A DNA stretch of 64,000 nucleotides, taken from contig CH003412.1 in assembly GCA_000149265.1 (NCBI GenBank), positions 3,379,759 to 3,443,758 of the forward strand, read 5' to 3'. This stretch comes from Ciona savignyi. Lineage: Eukaryota; Chordata; Ascidiacea; Phlebobranchia; Cionidae. The position numbers and the translations under genes are program-made. This document shows positions 36,093 through 56,017 of the stretch, piece after piece; within the stretch, counting starts at the first letter, position 1; each line of letters begins with the position of its first letter. The notes below the pieces were generated by a model, which worked only from the letters and a program-made list of their open reading frames with translations, ran no database searches and had not been told where the DNA came from.

Positions 36093-38558
36093 ATAATAAC
36101 GCAAGTTAAGCGACCAACAGACTGGTGCGCCGGAATGGTAGTTGTACCTAAGAAGGATGGCAACATTCGCATATGTGTAGATTTCACGCAACTTAACAAA
36201 AGCGTAAAACGGGAGCGGTATCTTCTACCTTGCGTAGATGAAGTATTGGGCCAATTGGCAGGCGCGAAAGTTTTCTCTAAACTAGATGCAAAATCTGGTT
36301 TCTGGCAGGTTAAGCTCACTAATCAATCACGATTGTTTACAACGTTTATGACACCGTTTGGAAGATTTTGTTTTAACAGGCTTCCATTTGGTATATCAAG
36401 CGCACCGGAACACTTCCAATCTAAAATGTCGGAGATTCTCTGTGGAGAGGAAGGGGTCGTTTGCGAAATGGACGATATTCTGGTTCACGGTCGAAATCAA
36501 AAAGAACACGATCGGCGTTTAGAACGAGTCCTCAGAAAACTTCAAAAATGTGGTATGACGCTTAACAGTACTAAATGTGAATTTTCATGCAATCAAGTCA
36601 AATTCGTCGGACACATCATAGATACAAATGGTATACGAGCAGACCCCGACAAAATTAAATCAATTGTTGAGATGAAAGAGCCCAAAAACGTCACCGAACT
36701 TCGTCGATTTTTGGGAATGGTAAACCAACTAGGTAAATTCACTTCTACTCTAGCCGACTCGTCGAAAGCACTTAGAGAGCTGCTAGTCAAAAGTAAGGTT
36801 TGGGTTTGGGGCGAGCGGCAGCAACGTGCGTTTGACGGTGTTAAACAAATGTGTGCTTCAAATAGTGTCTTAGCGTTTTACGATTGTAATCGTCAAACGA
36901 TAGTTTCTGCAGATGCTTCATCCTACGGTCTTGGAGCAGTGCTGTTGCAGAAACATGGTGTAACTTGGAAACCGGTGGCATATGCTTCCCGCTCAATGAA
37001 CCTGACAGAACAGCGGTACGCGCAAATTGAAAAGGAAGCTTTGGCGGTAACATGGGCATGTGAACGGTTTTCAGTATACGTTTTAGGATTAAAGTTTACC
37101 GTGCACACCGATCATAAGCCGCTTGTATCGCTACTTGGATCTAAAATATTAAGCGATTTACCTCCACGAATATTAAGGTTCCGATTGAGATTGATGCGAT
37201 TCCTCTACGACGTGGTGCATGTACCTGGAAAACAACTGACCATAGCAGATACCCTATCCCGATCTCCACTACCTGATGAGCCAAACTCCAGTAATGCTAC
37301 AGAAAGTTTGATGGACGACGCATTCGTTATGTCTATCGTCGACGCGATACCGGAGTCAAACCGAAGAATCGAAGAAATTAAACAAAGTGTGGCCAAAGAT
37401 CCAGTTTGCAGTCAAATTATTTTATTTTGTAAAACTAAGTGGCCACGAAGGTCTAAACTTAGAGAACCCTTACAGTTATATTACCCTTACAGACACCTTC
37501 TGTCGGAAAAAAATGGAATTCTGCTATATGGAAGCAGACTGGTGATCCCAACGGCTATGCGAGACGATGTGTTGGGGAGACTACATGAAGGGCACATCGG
37601 AATCACAAAATGTCGAGCTAAAGCGAGAGAGTCGGTTTGGTGGCCGTTGCTAAATAAACAGATAGGTGAAATAATTGCCAATTGCGAGTGCTGTGCAAAA
37701 TTTGTTAACCATCGTTCTGAACCTTTACTGCCGATACCCAAACCAACAAGACCCTGGCAAAAACTGGGGACCGATCTATTTGAACATAAGGGGGAAACTT
37801 ATCTATTGGTTGTAGATTACTTTTCACGATGGATTGAGGTAGAATTGCTACACAGCACAACCACAGTAAAAGTTATACAACATCTTAAATCCATGTTTTC
37901 GAGGTTCGGTGTCCCAGATACTATAGCATCTGATAATGGGCCTCAGTATGCTTCGCAAGAATTTAAAGATTTCCTAAACCTATATAAAATAACCCACCTA
38001 ACATCCAGTCCGATGTTTCCTCAGAGCAATGGTGAATCTGAAAGAGCGGTTCAAACTGTTAAACACCTTCTACACAAGTCCAACGATTTGCCGAGGGCCT
38101 TACTGGCCTATCGAACGGCGCCATTAGTTAACGGATATTCTCCTTCGCAGCTGTTAATGGGAAGAAGACTTCAGACGGCGGTTCCAATGAGTCGTCAAAT
38201 GTTGGTACCGAGGTGGCCGAATTTCAACAGTCTAAGGAAACTGGAGGAAAGTGTGCAACATCAACAAAAGAGAGACTTTGACAGGAGGCATGGAGTTAGG
38301 CCTTTGCCGAGCCTTCGTGTCGGCGACCGCGTAATTATCCGCGACAACCAAAAAGAAGGCGTAGTTAAAAGTACGCACTGGTTACCTCGGTCGTACATGA
38401 TCGGCACATCTGGAGGAGGAGTGTTTCGTAGAAACCGACACTTAATAAATGTGTTGCCCAGGACCACAAACGAACAAATGAGTCCACAACTGACCCTGCC
38501 TGCAACTCCACGCAGGTCCAAGCGAACTATTCGGCCACGAACAATATTTAGTCCTTAA
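36084..38558 (+). pseudogene. pol: Gypsy pol 3' part: reverse transcriptase, RNase H, integrase
   Basis: 824-codon open frame. In order: RT fingers/palm with DWCAGMVVVPKKDGNIRICV and the active-site strand EMDDILVHG; RNase H with TIVSADASSYGLGAVLLQ and HTDHKPLVSLL; integrase with the HHCC zinc site (HEGHIGITKC...CECC), the catalytic core (GTDLF..., SDNGPQYA, NGESE) and a short C-terminal domain. The apparent ATG at 36084 lies at the edge of the nested insertion, so it is not the native start. Intact here but separated from the protease, hence not expected to be made as the normal polyprotein. Confidence 0.88.
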
Positions 38559-38639
38559 AAAGTATTGTAATGTAAATATGGAAATCTGTATCTTTCTACT
38601 GTTTTTTATTTTATAATTATTTTTATTTTTTAGAACTTG

Positions 38640-38648
38640 AAGGGGAGA
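38640..38648 (+). promoter_or_regulatory. Polypurine tract
   Basis: AAGGGGAGA directly precedes the 3' LTR. Its position and composition fit the plus-strand primer site of LTR retrotransposons. Confidence 0.8.
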
Positions 38649-38824
38649 TGTTGTATTGTGTAAACTATTCCTTAGTTTATTGCGTTGCCTCCACGATGAT
38701 TTATAATGATTACTCCCCCACGCCCTCGACATTCCTGCATTCCCCGCGCGAGCTAATTGTATATACCTCGTGTTTGTTTGCCTGTTTAAGGCAGTTGGTA
38801 CTTAACAAAATTCAGAATACAACA
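38649..38824 (+). repeat. 3' LTR of gypsy element
   Basis: 176 bp; identical to 32936-33111 except one transition near the 3' end. Followed directly by the GATGT target duplication. Confidence 0.92.
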
Positions 38825-39685
38825 GATGTATTATTACACAACGGGTTACATAACTATCAGTTAAGATATGTATTAATGTGTATTAACGTAAAATGCAGCT
38901 GTAAGATTGCCGTTTGCAAAATGCACTCTTGCGTCAGATCAACGTAATTGTGTTATAACGTCTAGTTCTGACGCTCATGTAGCATTTAGCATACGTTATA
39001 TAAGACGATGTATTATTACACAACGGGTTACATAACTATCAGTTAAGATATGTATTAATGTGCATTAACGTAAAATGCAGCTGTAAGATTACCGGTAGCA
39101 AGATGCACTCGCGCGTCAGATCATCGTAATTGTGTTATAAAATGTCGTCAGGAAACGCAAGTTCTGACGCTTATGTATAGCATTACATTCGTTATATAAA
39201 GCGAGGTATTATTGTACAGATTTAGGAAGCACATGTTTAGCAGTATAAACACTTTAACCTAGTAAAATTATCAGGAGTAGTGATGTGGTCTGCGGGAATT
39301 ATTCTCATGCAGCAGTGGGGAATACACCGGCAGCTGGGGTGGTTATACAACAGGTGGGAGAATGAGGCATTATACAACAGGGGGTGCAAAGGTAGGTCGT
39401 GTCTACCCTTTCAGTCGTTGAGATATTTTAGACAGATGTCGTGAGAACGACACATATGTTAAAAGATTGATCGCTGCGACATTTTTTTCTACTTACAAAA
39501 CTCGATAAACTAGTGGATTAAGCTATACAGTGGCTTTCCAGCAGATCGCAGCAAATTAGGTAGAATGTCTGGCCAATTTCCGTTCTTTCGTCTTTGTGTT
39601 ATAGGTTTAACTGCATTCACGAGAGCTATTGTTCACAGATATCGTCGTGGGCAATCTGCACAACTAGGCAAATTAAGCATTAGGA

Positions 39686-41972
39686 ATGCAGCTTTTATCC
39701 TTTATTATAGTTCTTTGTGTATTTGCATCATCAGCCATTGGGGCTTACCCAGAAAGCACCGTTGGATATGAACAACCAGTGTACAACTTGACTGCAAACC
39801 AGCCAACGGTACTTAATAAAGACTGGTAAAGACAGACATTTAGTATATGTCCAAGTCTAACAAATTTAGATCATCGATATGATAAACGATTTTTCTTTTC
39901 GGATTGTTCCTGTTTTTTATGTGTCAAAATGTTATATTTAAATATCCGCCAACAATAAACTAAACTTTACATCGTGTAATAACTTAGTGCACATAATCTC
40001 CCAGGACGGCTCTTATGAAGTTCGAAAATACACCACAAGTAAATGGGCCCATACCAATGTAATTGCTCGGTCGTGGGAGGAAGCAAGTGCAACTGGGTTC
40101 AAACGACTTTTCGCTTACATAAGTGGAGACAACAATCGACGTACGTCTAGTGTCTAAACTCCTATAGCGTATTTATAGGCACGCACTTACAAACCCCCGA
40201 GGCGACAATACATACGATGCTCCTAGGTCCGTGTGGTAGATTTTAACTTCAATCAAAATGCCAATCGCGATTAAAACCATGAACCGAAAATTATATATCG
40301 TTTATATTATACCAATTTACGAAATTATTTTTCCCAGCGTAATTTTTTTAAAAAGTTATCCATTTAAATCTAAACCATAATATATACCACATTCAAAAGA
40401 TGCAACTTGAATGCACATGCCTTCTAAATAAAGCGTATATCAGACTGTTACTAGTTTCAGTGGAGTGGAATTTTGGGGGATTTCCCGAAAAGGGTTAACT
40501 AAGTAAGGGGCGTACGCCAGTTCAAGCATTGTATACTCGATTATTCTAATTCTCATCTAATTTGGAAAACACTGTGTAGCTATAATTTTATTTCTAATCT
40601 AATTTTAAAAATGCTAGATATTTTTTAGAGCTTTCCAAGTATGCTAACAAGTGACTTTGTAACGTCACACGTACGATTTATTAGTAAAACTAAAAACTTT
40701 AGTAATTTGCAAAACAACTGCGTGTCACAACTATGCAACACAAAAATTAAACAATAAAAATAGAAGTTAAATATGCAGCTGGAGCGGTTTGGAACGAACT
40801 GATCCGCGGACTAGTAGCCTACCGGGGGTCGGGGACCACTGCTTTATCGGGTCTATTACACTATTTGCTAAATTAGTAATACCATGTTATTGTAATATAT
40901 TTGTGTTGGTATTTTTCTTAACCAAATAACAGCGATTTAGATAAACAAAGTTGCAATATGGTTTACCTACGATGCAATCGTATCCTGGAGCATAGAAATT
41001 AAAGTCTAAATTAAAACTTACAAAGCAGAAATCAAAATGGATATGACGGTTCCTGTTGTGGTCGGGTTCTACGCAAACCCATGTGTCTTCTGCCAAGATC
41101 ACTTTAGTGTCTTGTTCTACATACCGGAGATCTATCAGGCATCTCCACCCATTCCGACCGATCCATCTATTAGTATAATTGTCATGGAAAGCTGGGTTGA
41201 ATACACCAGGTGGTCATAAGTATTACTGCACTAAATTTAACCTCAACTGTTTCTATTTTACGAATCTTCTATTCTTATTGCGGCGTGCAGTGGTGCGAGC
41301 TGTGGCACACTTCAGAAAGTAAATTTTTTATAAACTGTATAATTCCTGCCCTGACTTTTTCGAACATTGCCATATAAGCATATAACGAAATATCCAACAT
41401 TTTGAAGAACGACTGTAATATGGCGCTACAGAGGTAAAATTTTCTTAACCCAAGAGGAAATATGAATCGCCTAGGTCGCAATGTAATAATATTGTGTATA
41501 CCGTATAAATCTTAAGGTTTTGTCTTTTTGCAAAGCGGTCCGCGGACATTGCGCTTTTTACCAAAACCAAAATGTAGCGATGTCCTCATTTGGTTGCAAT
41601 ACACTGCGATTAATGCCGGTCATCCGACAGTGACCATTATTTAATTTTATAATTGTAATCAGTTTCTCACAAGAGTACCAGTACGAAGCCCACATAGGCA
41701 CACCAGTGTTTTCAGTTAAAACGAACAAAATTCTAAAATATTCATGTTCAGCCTCTAAGTAGATTGACGTTAAATTTCGTTTTAGAATGTTCTCAGGATT
41801 CGCTGTAGGAGATAGACCATCGAAGGAGACAACTCAATTAAGCAAAGATATGAAGAAGAACGGAATGGCTGCAGATATAGACGAATCTACAATGTACCTT
41901 GCGTCATATGACCCCCCATTTAAGATATTTCACCGTCATAATGAAGTCAGCATGATAAAGGCCAAGAAATAG
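39686..41972 (+). CDS. SOUL/HEBP2-like heme-binding protein, copy C (secreted)
   Basis: Exons 39686-39808, 40005-40140, 41029-41209, 41786-41972, with exactly the sizes and phases of copy B; 208 residues, no stop. It has a signal peptide ending SSAIGA, then YEVRKYTTSKW, GFKRLFAYISGDN, MDMTVPV, FCQDHFSVLFYIPE, SPPIPTDPSISI, WVEYTRMFSGFAVGD and a C-terminal DPPFKIFHRHNEVSMIKAKK. Compared with copy B it changes FTVWFY to FSVLFY and has several substitutions in exon 2 (ARTN to AHTN, TAW to IAR). The gene is embedded in unit C, about 0.86 kb downstream of the gypsy element. SOUL-family assignment rests on the MTxPV core and the C-terminal block; heme binding itself is not shown. Confidence 0.85.
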
Positions 41973-42364
41973 ACGCCAATAATATGTGTCACATATTATT
42001 ATTCATGGAAAGGCTCATAACCTATAATGAGTTTATATATACATATGCTTTAGCTCTTAATAAGTAGGCCTACAAAACTGCAAGTTGTAACCACTCAAAG
42101 GTGAAACCAAGACAAATACTTGAAATAACATTTTGAAAAAAGCTTATTTTGGATTCACTGATAAATAGCTATCGCTTTATCGCAGATGTATAAAAGTGCT
42201 TGATTTGTCATTATTTAATGGCAAAAACTGGGGCAAAAATGAATAAACTAAACCAATCAAGGACTTTTTCACTCTCCTGCAGCACTTCTGGTTTAATTAT
42301 CAGCAGATAGCGGAAAATTTTGTAAAATACCTGTCCAAATTCGTTGCTTTGGCTTCTAATTTAG

Positions 42365-42545
42365 GTTAAACGGCTTTCTGAGCGAACTTTGTTCACAGAT
42401 ATTGTCGTTGTTTTATGGAACATATATTTTAGAGGTTTAGAAATGTGGCTTTGATCTTTATTAGTTACATGTGTGGTCGAATCATAAGCCATTGGATATT
42501 GCACACGAAGCACGATTAGGTTTGAAAAACCATCGGGTTTCCACA
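42365..42545 (+). pseudogene. Relic of SOUL exon 1 (fourth copy)
   Basis: The stretch 'ttgttcacagatattgtcgt' and the following 130 bp align with the leader and exon 1 of copies A-C: a TTTGATCTTTATTAGTT counterpart of the signal-peptide coding segment, then CATAAGCCATTGG and CACGAAGCACGATTAGGTTTGA counterparts of AIGAYPESTVGYE. The start codon region and frame are lost. No later exons were recognised before 42970. Confidence 0.5.
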
Positions 42546-42970
42546 GACGATTGTCCGTGTGATAACCCTTTGCGTTTACTAAATACGAAGACAAATGTTA
42601 TCTTATCCACAATGGTGACTAAATATCCAGCCCGGGAAATGAATTAAAGAATAGTGTGACCCTTTTAAATTTTGTTTTAAAATATTTTTTTTTAATTTGC
42701 GTCAATTAAGTGGTATGTTTTATAAAGGAATTACTTGGGGGAATTTTACGTAGGTTACTTCATTTTTATTATTTTTCCTATTTTTTATTTATAATTGTGC
42801 AAATTATTTAAGAGCTAGTTACCTGGTTTTATATCCTTAATGGATATAAATGACACATCCACCAAACATTAGATCTATAACATTCTTCCTCGTTCATTTT
42901 ACTATTTTAATGAATCAACGCAACAAACAGTATGACAATACCCAGCATCTAAAAAAACTTGGTCTTATTA
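42546..42970. other. Spacer between SOUL array and astacin gene
   Basis: AT-rich with T runs; no gene or repeat end recognised. It includes the presumed 3' UTR of the minus-strand gene ending at 42971. Confidence 0.3.
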
Positions 42971-51993
<9,023 letters not shown>

Positions 51994-53254
51994 CTACAAA
52001 ACAGTAAATATACAATTATCACATAAAACCAGAGACTGCAAAGCATGTGTTACTACTACTAATTTAATTCTTTACTGTATTTCTACAAGAAGACAGGTTC
52101 CCCAGTTCAAAATGGCGGTTGGAAAATTTTATACACATCGTCTTTGTTTTTTGTTGTTTAAGCAGAAACTAATGAGGTCCCCTAAGTTGACAAATCATAC
52201 TGTCTTGTTAAACTGTTAATGTTACGGTCATGTGTCTTTCCTTTTTTGTTTTATTTTGCTCTCTTGTTTAAGTTGTACGGCACATCCTGATTTAGTGCGT
52301 GTTGCATGAAATCCTTGATACCTAAGGTCATTTCATTTTATACTAGGAACCAAGTGGTGGTCTAATTGAAACCACACTATTGTTAAAAGGGTTTTTCTGT
52401 ATAGTGTACGGAAAATTATTATATGCTTTGGCCGGAAATTTCAGGTATGTGTGATTTGATTATATTTTGTTTCACTGACGTACCTTTTGTTAATCATTTT
52501 ATTATTTGTTTTTAGTTACCGCAATACAAGGAAAACTATATTTTGCGCGTATCTGATCATAAAAGGCCAGGCTCGTACTTGGGTTAAGTACAGCCGCAAC
52601 AGTTAAAGAGTAAATATTCTTGTTTTATTTAAACAAAACTAATGTCAAACCGATTGCACAACTCTTGTCTAACTCACTGTACAAACCATGTAGGAGAGCA
52701 TTTCAGTGTTTCATGATTACCCTTCCGCTATTCAATGTTTTAACCAAGAATCAGAAGTATGAGGCGAAAGGTCTGCGTTTTTTGCAAGCTGTGCTTAATG
52801 GCAGTAAGTATTATGTGAAGTAAGTGCTGCCATAGTTTTTTATGTAAGGAACACATCACTTTTTTAAGTAAATTTGAAAAAAAATTAAAACTGTGTTGCA
52901 CGTTTATTCAGCGTCTATTTTATGACTTCGGTCTAGTTTATAATGGTGTAACTACGGGAGACACAGATCACCAAAAAATTCTACAGTGTCTCAGTCACGG
53001 AAGAACCCGGGGTTTGTATGGCAATGACAATATCTGTTGACACAGGCACTTTTCAAAGATTACACGTCATGACCATTCCATTAGGTCCACTCGATAATTA
53101 CTTCAATTAGATTCCATTTCAAATTTAATCCTACAAACAAGGCATAATAGTTACTTTTTAATTTAATTTTATAGATATATATAAAGAAAGGAAGCGTGAG
53201 AGAGAGAGGTATAATTATTAAACTTGTTTTAAAGGAATACATATTCCATGTAAA
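51994..53254. other. Upstream of astacin gene; first exon not located
   Basis: This must contain or precede the first coding exon (phase 1 end) and promoter of the minus-strand astacin gene, but no convincing short exon could be chosen. Otherwise AT-rich with no recognised gene. Confidence 0.3.
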
Positions 53255-53539
53255 ATGTTTCGCTGCAAGTTTTCACTGTTAATATTTAGTATGTGTTTAA
53301 TAATAGTTATTGTGTGTTACTTTCCAGTTATTAACAACCCACTTAATGAATTGGTTCCTGCTCACTTCGCCCAACGCGCGGCATACGTCAAATACAAACA
53401 TGTATTTCCAGTTATGATTATATATAAACCCTATAACTCCATACTATTTACGGATTCGAAAAGCCTATATTTGGTGGCCCGTATGGAAAGTACGTCAATT
53501 TTCGCCGAGATCTTAAGTGTGCACGCGCCAAATATTTAA
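53255..53539 (+). CDS. Small signal-anchor ORF disrupted by a MITE
   Basis: An ATG frame with basic residues then a strong hydrophobic segment (LLIFSMCLIIVIVCYFPVI, residues 8-26), as in type II membrane proteins. The first 76 codons are ordinary sequence; the rest comes from a MITE inserted at 53484. Without the MITE the frame would end in a SINE region within about 20 codons. No family resemblance seen. It could be a first exon of an unrecognised or dead gene, or chance. Confidence 0.2.
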   Translation: MFRCKFSLLIFSMCLIIVIVCYFPVINNPLNELVPAHFAQRAAYVKYKHVFPVMIIYKPYNSILFTDSKSLYLVARMESTSIFAEILSVHAPNI

Positions 53540-53862
53540 GTGTGCAGTGTGCAAACGTCTAAAATTGCACACTTCAAGTGTGCACACAATCTCCTTTTTA
53601 TTACTGTTTTACCAAAATCTTAAAAAAACTTATTATTCTATCCTTAATTTTTCGTGTCCGTCAGCTAACGTATTTATCTACGCAACAAAAACGTTGCTGA
53701 CAGTAAATTACCCGAGGTCCAGAGGTAGGTTTACAGGTTTGTTGGAAATTATACAATGTTTATGTTTAAACATCGCTAGCTTGCGATCCTGTGTGAAATT
53801 ACCCAAGTGTGCAAAGACGCGGAGGTAAAAAAATCTCGAGTGTGCAGCTGCCGTACTTTCCA
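53484..53862. mobile_element. MITE, 379 bp, TA target duplication
   Basis: Ends TGGAAAGTACGTCA and the inverse of TGGAAAGTACGGCA, flanked on both sides by TA (53482-53483, 53863-53864). The interior has several 'aagtgtgca' motifs in both orientations near the ends. A TA duplication suggests a Tc1/mariner-related non-autonomous element. Confidence 0.65.
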
Positions 53863-53889
53863 TACTGGTTTGGTGGGGCCGATTCTTTC

Positions 53890-54140
53890 ATATTCCTTGA
53901 CTAGCGGCTAAATGGTCAATTGTATCCTTGGACAAGGCACTTGGCAGATATTGCTTGAACCAAGTGGGTTAATGAGTAATACTAAATTAAAATAATGTCT
54001 TAATTATACAACACACTGCAATATCGCTGGTAATTCAATGGTTGGTGCTACGCTTCTTTTAGTATATGTGAAGTAATCTAACAATTAAATTTTTGATAAC
54101 CCCCCTTGGATTTTTCTATTCGCAGGAATAAATTTATAAA
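53890..54140 (+). repeat. SINE copy
   Basis: 'gacaaggcacttggcagatattgcttgaacc', 'gtgggttaatgagtaatactaaatta', 'acaacacactgcaatatcg' and the 'cccccttgg...ttctattcgcaggaata' tail match the SINE at 43317-43612. Confidence 0.6.
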
Positions 54141-54734
54141 TGACCTTAAATCTAGTACACCTGGTTTTACCCTGTTAAAAAGCACTATAAGCTGTAGTTC
54201 AAAATGCCCTGTAGTTCAAATATTTTTTACTAGTACAAACTTAATACAGTCAGGATAAACAGCCATTGGCGTGTAAATGTTTTTTCTACCTCCACCACCA
54301 GCCTTGGCTTGCTTGCTCCTATCTTCTTTTTTCCGCTTTTCAGGTTGTTGTGGCTGAGCTGATTTCATTTAAAAAGTTGTATTAGGCCAGAATTCCATAA
54401 AAAAGGGAGATGACTATTTGCCTTCGCAAATGTGATTATCGTATATGTTAAAACTTCGATGTTTTATAGACCGTTTGCCTTGTTGTCTGTATCACAAAAA
54501 AAGCGCCAAAACATTTGTTTCGGCAATTCAAACATAGATATCTAAAATAAAACAACATTGGACAAACGTATGTCAACGCAACGCCACTATAAACCCTTGG
54601 TAAAAATGAACTACTTATTAATTTTACAAATTGTATAATTTGCTACCCGACTTCTGCGTCACGCTTGTGACAGACATGTCAGTCGCCAAATGATTGACAT
54701 AAAAGGGTTATTCAATCAGGTTAAAACTTCTTTA
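54141..54734. other. Spacer, no gene seen
   Basis: No recognised feature, apart from a short A-rich region. It ends where the antisense 28S rRNA similarity begins. Confidence 0.3.
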
Positions 54735-55325
54735 TTGGCGTTAGCTGCGGCATTTCACAAGAAGACACCGACATGGGTCCAGGCTTACGCCAACCCCGCG
54801 AATGGCCGTATTTCGCCCAATCCGCTACATGGGTGAGCCCCGCTTATACCTCAGCCCGACCGACCCAGCCACTAGAGGCAATCTTTATCCCGAAGTAACG
54901 GATCTAGTTTTCCGACTTCCCTTACCTACATTGTTCTAGCGGCCTGATGTTGGTCACCTTGGAGACCTGCTTCGAATATGGGTACAACCTCGAACGAAAA
55001 TTAAACCATCTCGGATTTTCAAGGGCCGACGCGAGCTCACCGAACATCATCTCCGGGCTAACCGATTACATAGTCCCCACCACTTACTAAAAAATAACTT
55101 TTCCATGGAACCACGTCTCCGAGTTCGTTTGCTTTGTTGCAGTAGTCGCCGGAGCGGCAATTTCCGCGTCGAGTTTGAAAAAATTAACCCGATTCCCTTT
55201 CGGTCCACCAGGCGACGCGAACATCACCACGCTTCAGAACCGCCCTCCCCTATTTCCCTCGTGGTCGACTGACCCATGTTTAACTGCTTTTTAAATTAAA
55301 CCTTTCTCCATCTTGACCTTCAACG
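54735..55325 (-). pseudogene. 28S rRNA pseudogene fragment (antisense)
   Basis: On the minus strand the sequence follows eukaryotic 28S rRNA: '...agcagttaaacatgggtcagtcg', '...gaccgaaagggaatcgggtt', '...ggtgagctcgcgtcggcccttgaaaatccg', '...gtacccatat...gcaggtctccaaggtga', '...acaatgtaggtaagggaagtcgg', '...gatccgttacttcgggataa', then '...ggctgggtcggtcgggctg'. It covers roughly one 600-bp internal piece. Changes at positions normally invariant (the region after 'acccatat' and the 'ggtgaccaacatcaggccgct' stretch) and the absence of flanking rDNA indicate a dispersed, decayed copy rather than a functional repeat. Confidence 0.8.
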
Positions 55326-55404
55326 TTATCATTTCAATATTTGCTTCCACCAACAAGATCTGCACCGACGACTGTCCCAACCCGATCCGACAGATACGTC
55401 TGGT

Positions 55405-55610
55405 GGTAACTGGTCGCTAGCTTGTCTGTTGTGTCTTTGGGCAGGGCAACGGACATTGCCTAAACCCAAAGGATTAATGAGCTCTACTAAATTAAAGGCA
55501 CGTGTGAATCATACACAACACACAGCAATGGCTCCGGTAATTCGAAGTTGGGCGCGAGTATCTTTCATACGCGCAATAAGAGTGTATTTATGATTGCTTT
55601 GTATTTTCCA
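55405..55610 (+). repeat. SINE copy
   Basis: 'ggtaactggtcgctagcttgtctgttgtg', 'gggcagggcaacggacattgcctaaaccca', 'ggattaatgagctctactaaattaaagg' and 'acgtgtgaatcatacacaacacacagcaatgg' match the SINE at 43317-43612. Confidence 0.65.
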
Positions 55611-56017
55611 TTTTTGGTTATTTCTGGCGTAAACTGGGTTGTTTAAATAAATGTGTAATTCCTAATTATGTTTTTTAGACAAGACGTAATACAAATTAGT
55701 CCGTGATATCAACGATGACCCAAAAAAACGAAAAATACGCCTATTTTATACATTTACCGATAACGGAAATTTACCAATGTTTTCTCTTAGCAATCGAAGG
55801 GAACCCGTAAACATTTTGATTGAGGAAGAACATCTTATTAACGCCACCTTACGCGCTTAAACATTTTAATTTTATTGTTATAATTTCTGTTTTTTAAGTG
55901 TTAGCAGGTCTAATTGATATAGAATTGGTTTTTATTATTGCGTTCAAAAAAGTAATGTTTAATTTAAATATTTCACAAAAGTAACATTTTTAAATATTTT
56001 TCATTAACTGTTCGCTC
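55611..56017. other. 3' flank of minus-strand membrane protein gene
   Basis: AT-rich; no gene recognised. It presumably holds the 3' UTR of the gene that ends at 56018. Confidence 0.3.

Larger units (their letters stand above)
32936..38824 (+). mobile_element. Ty3/gypsy LTR retrotransposon with nested insertion
   Basis: Two 176-bp LTRs (TGTTG...CAACA ends) differ by one base near the 3' end (T at 33107, C at 38820). The 5-bp target duplication GATGT lies at 32931-32935 and 38825-38829. Order is LTR, primer-binding site, gag, protease, (nested 1.5-kb insertion), RT, RNase H, integrase, polypurine tract, LTR. RT preceding integrase places it in Ty3/gypsy; no envelope-like frame is present. The near-identical LTRs mean a young insertion. 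It landed in the leader of unit C; the uninterrupted target is visible in the tandem copy near 39005. Confidence 0.92.
32736..42115 (+). repeat. Segmental duplication unit C, split by a gypsy element
   Basis: Starts with the same leader as unit A at 13106 and continues, after the retrotransposon, at 38825. Just downstream the first part of the leader is present as further tandem copies of about 180 bp (about 38858-39003 and 39045-39205, compared with 32780-32935). It contains SOUL copy C and fades out near 42115. No ORF1 relic follows the gene in this unit. Confidence 0.7.

Noticed and set aside
38825..39205. Second solo LTR downstream of the gypsy element
   Set aside because: The repeats here match the leader of the segmental duplication unit, not the LTR sequence.
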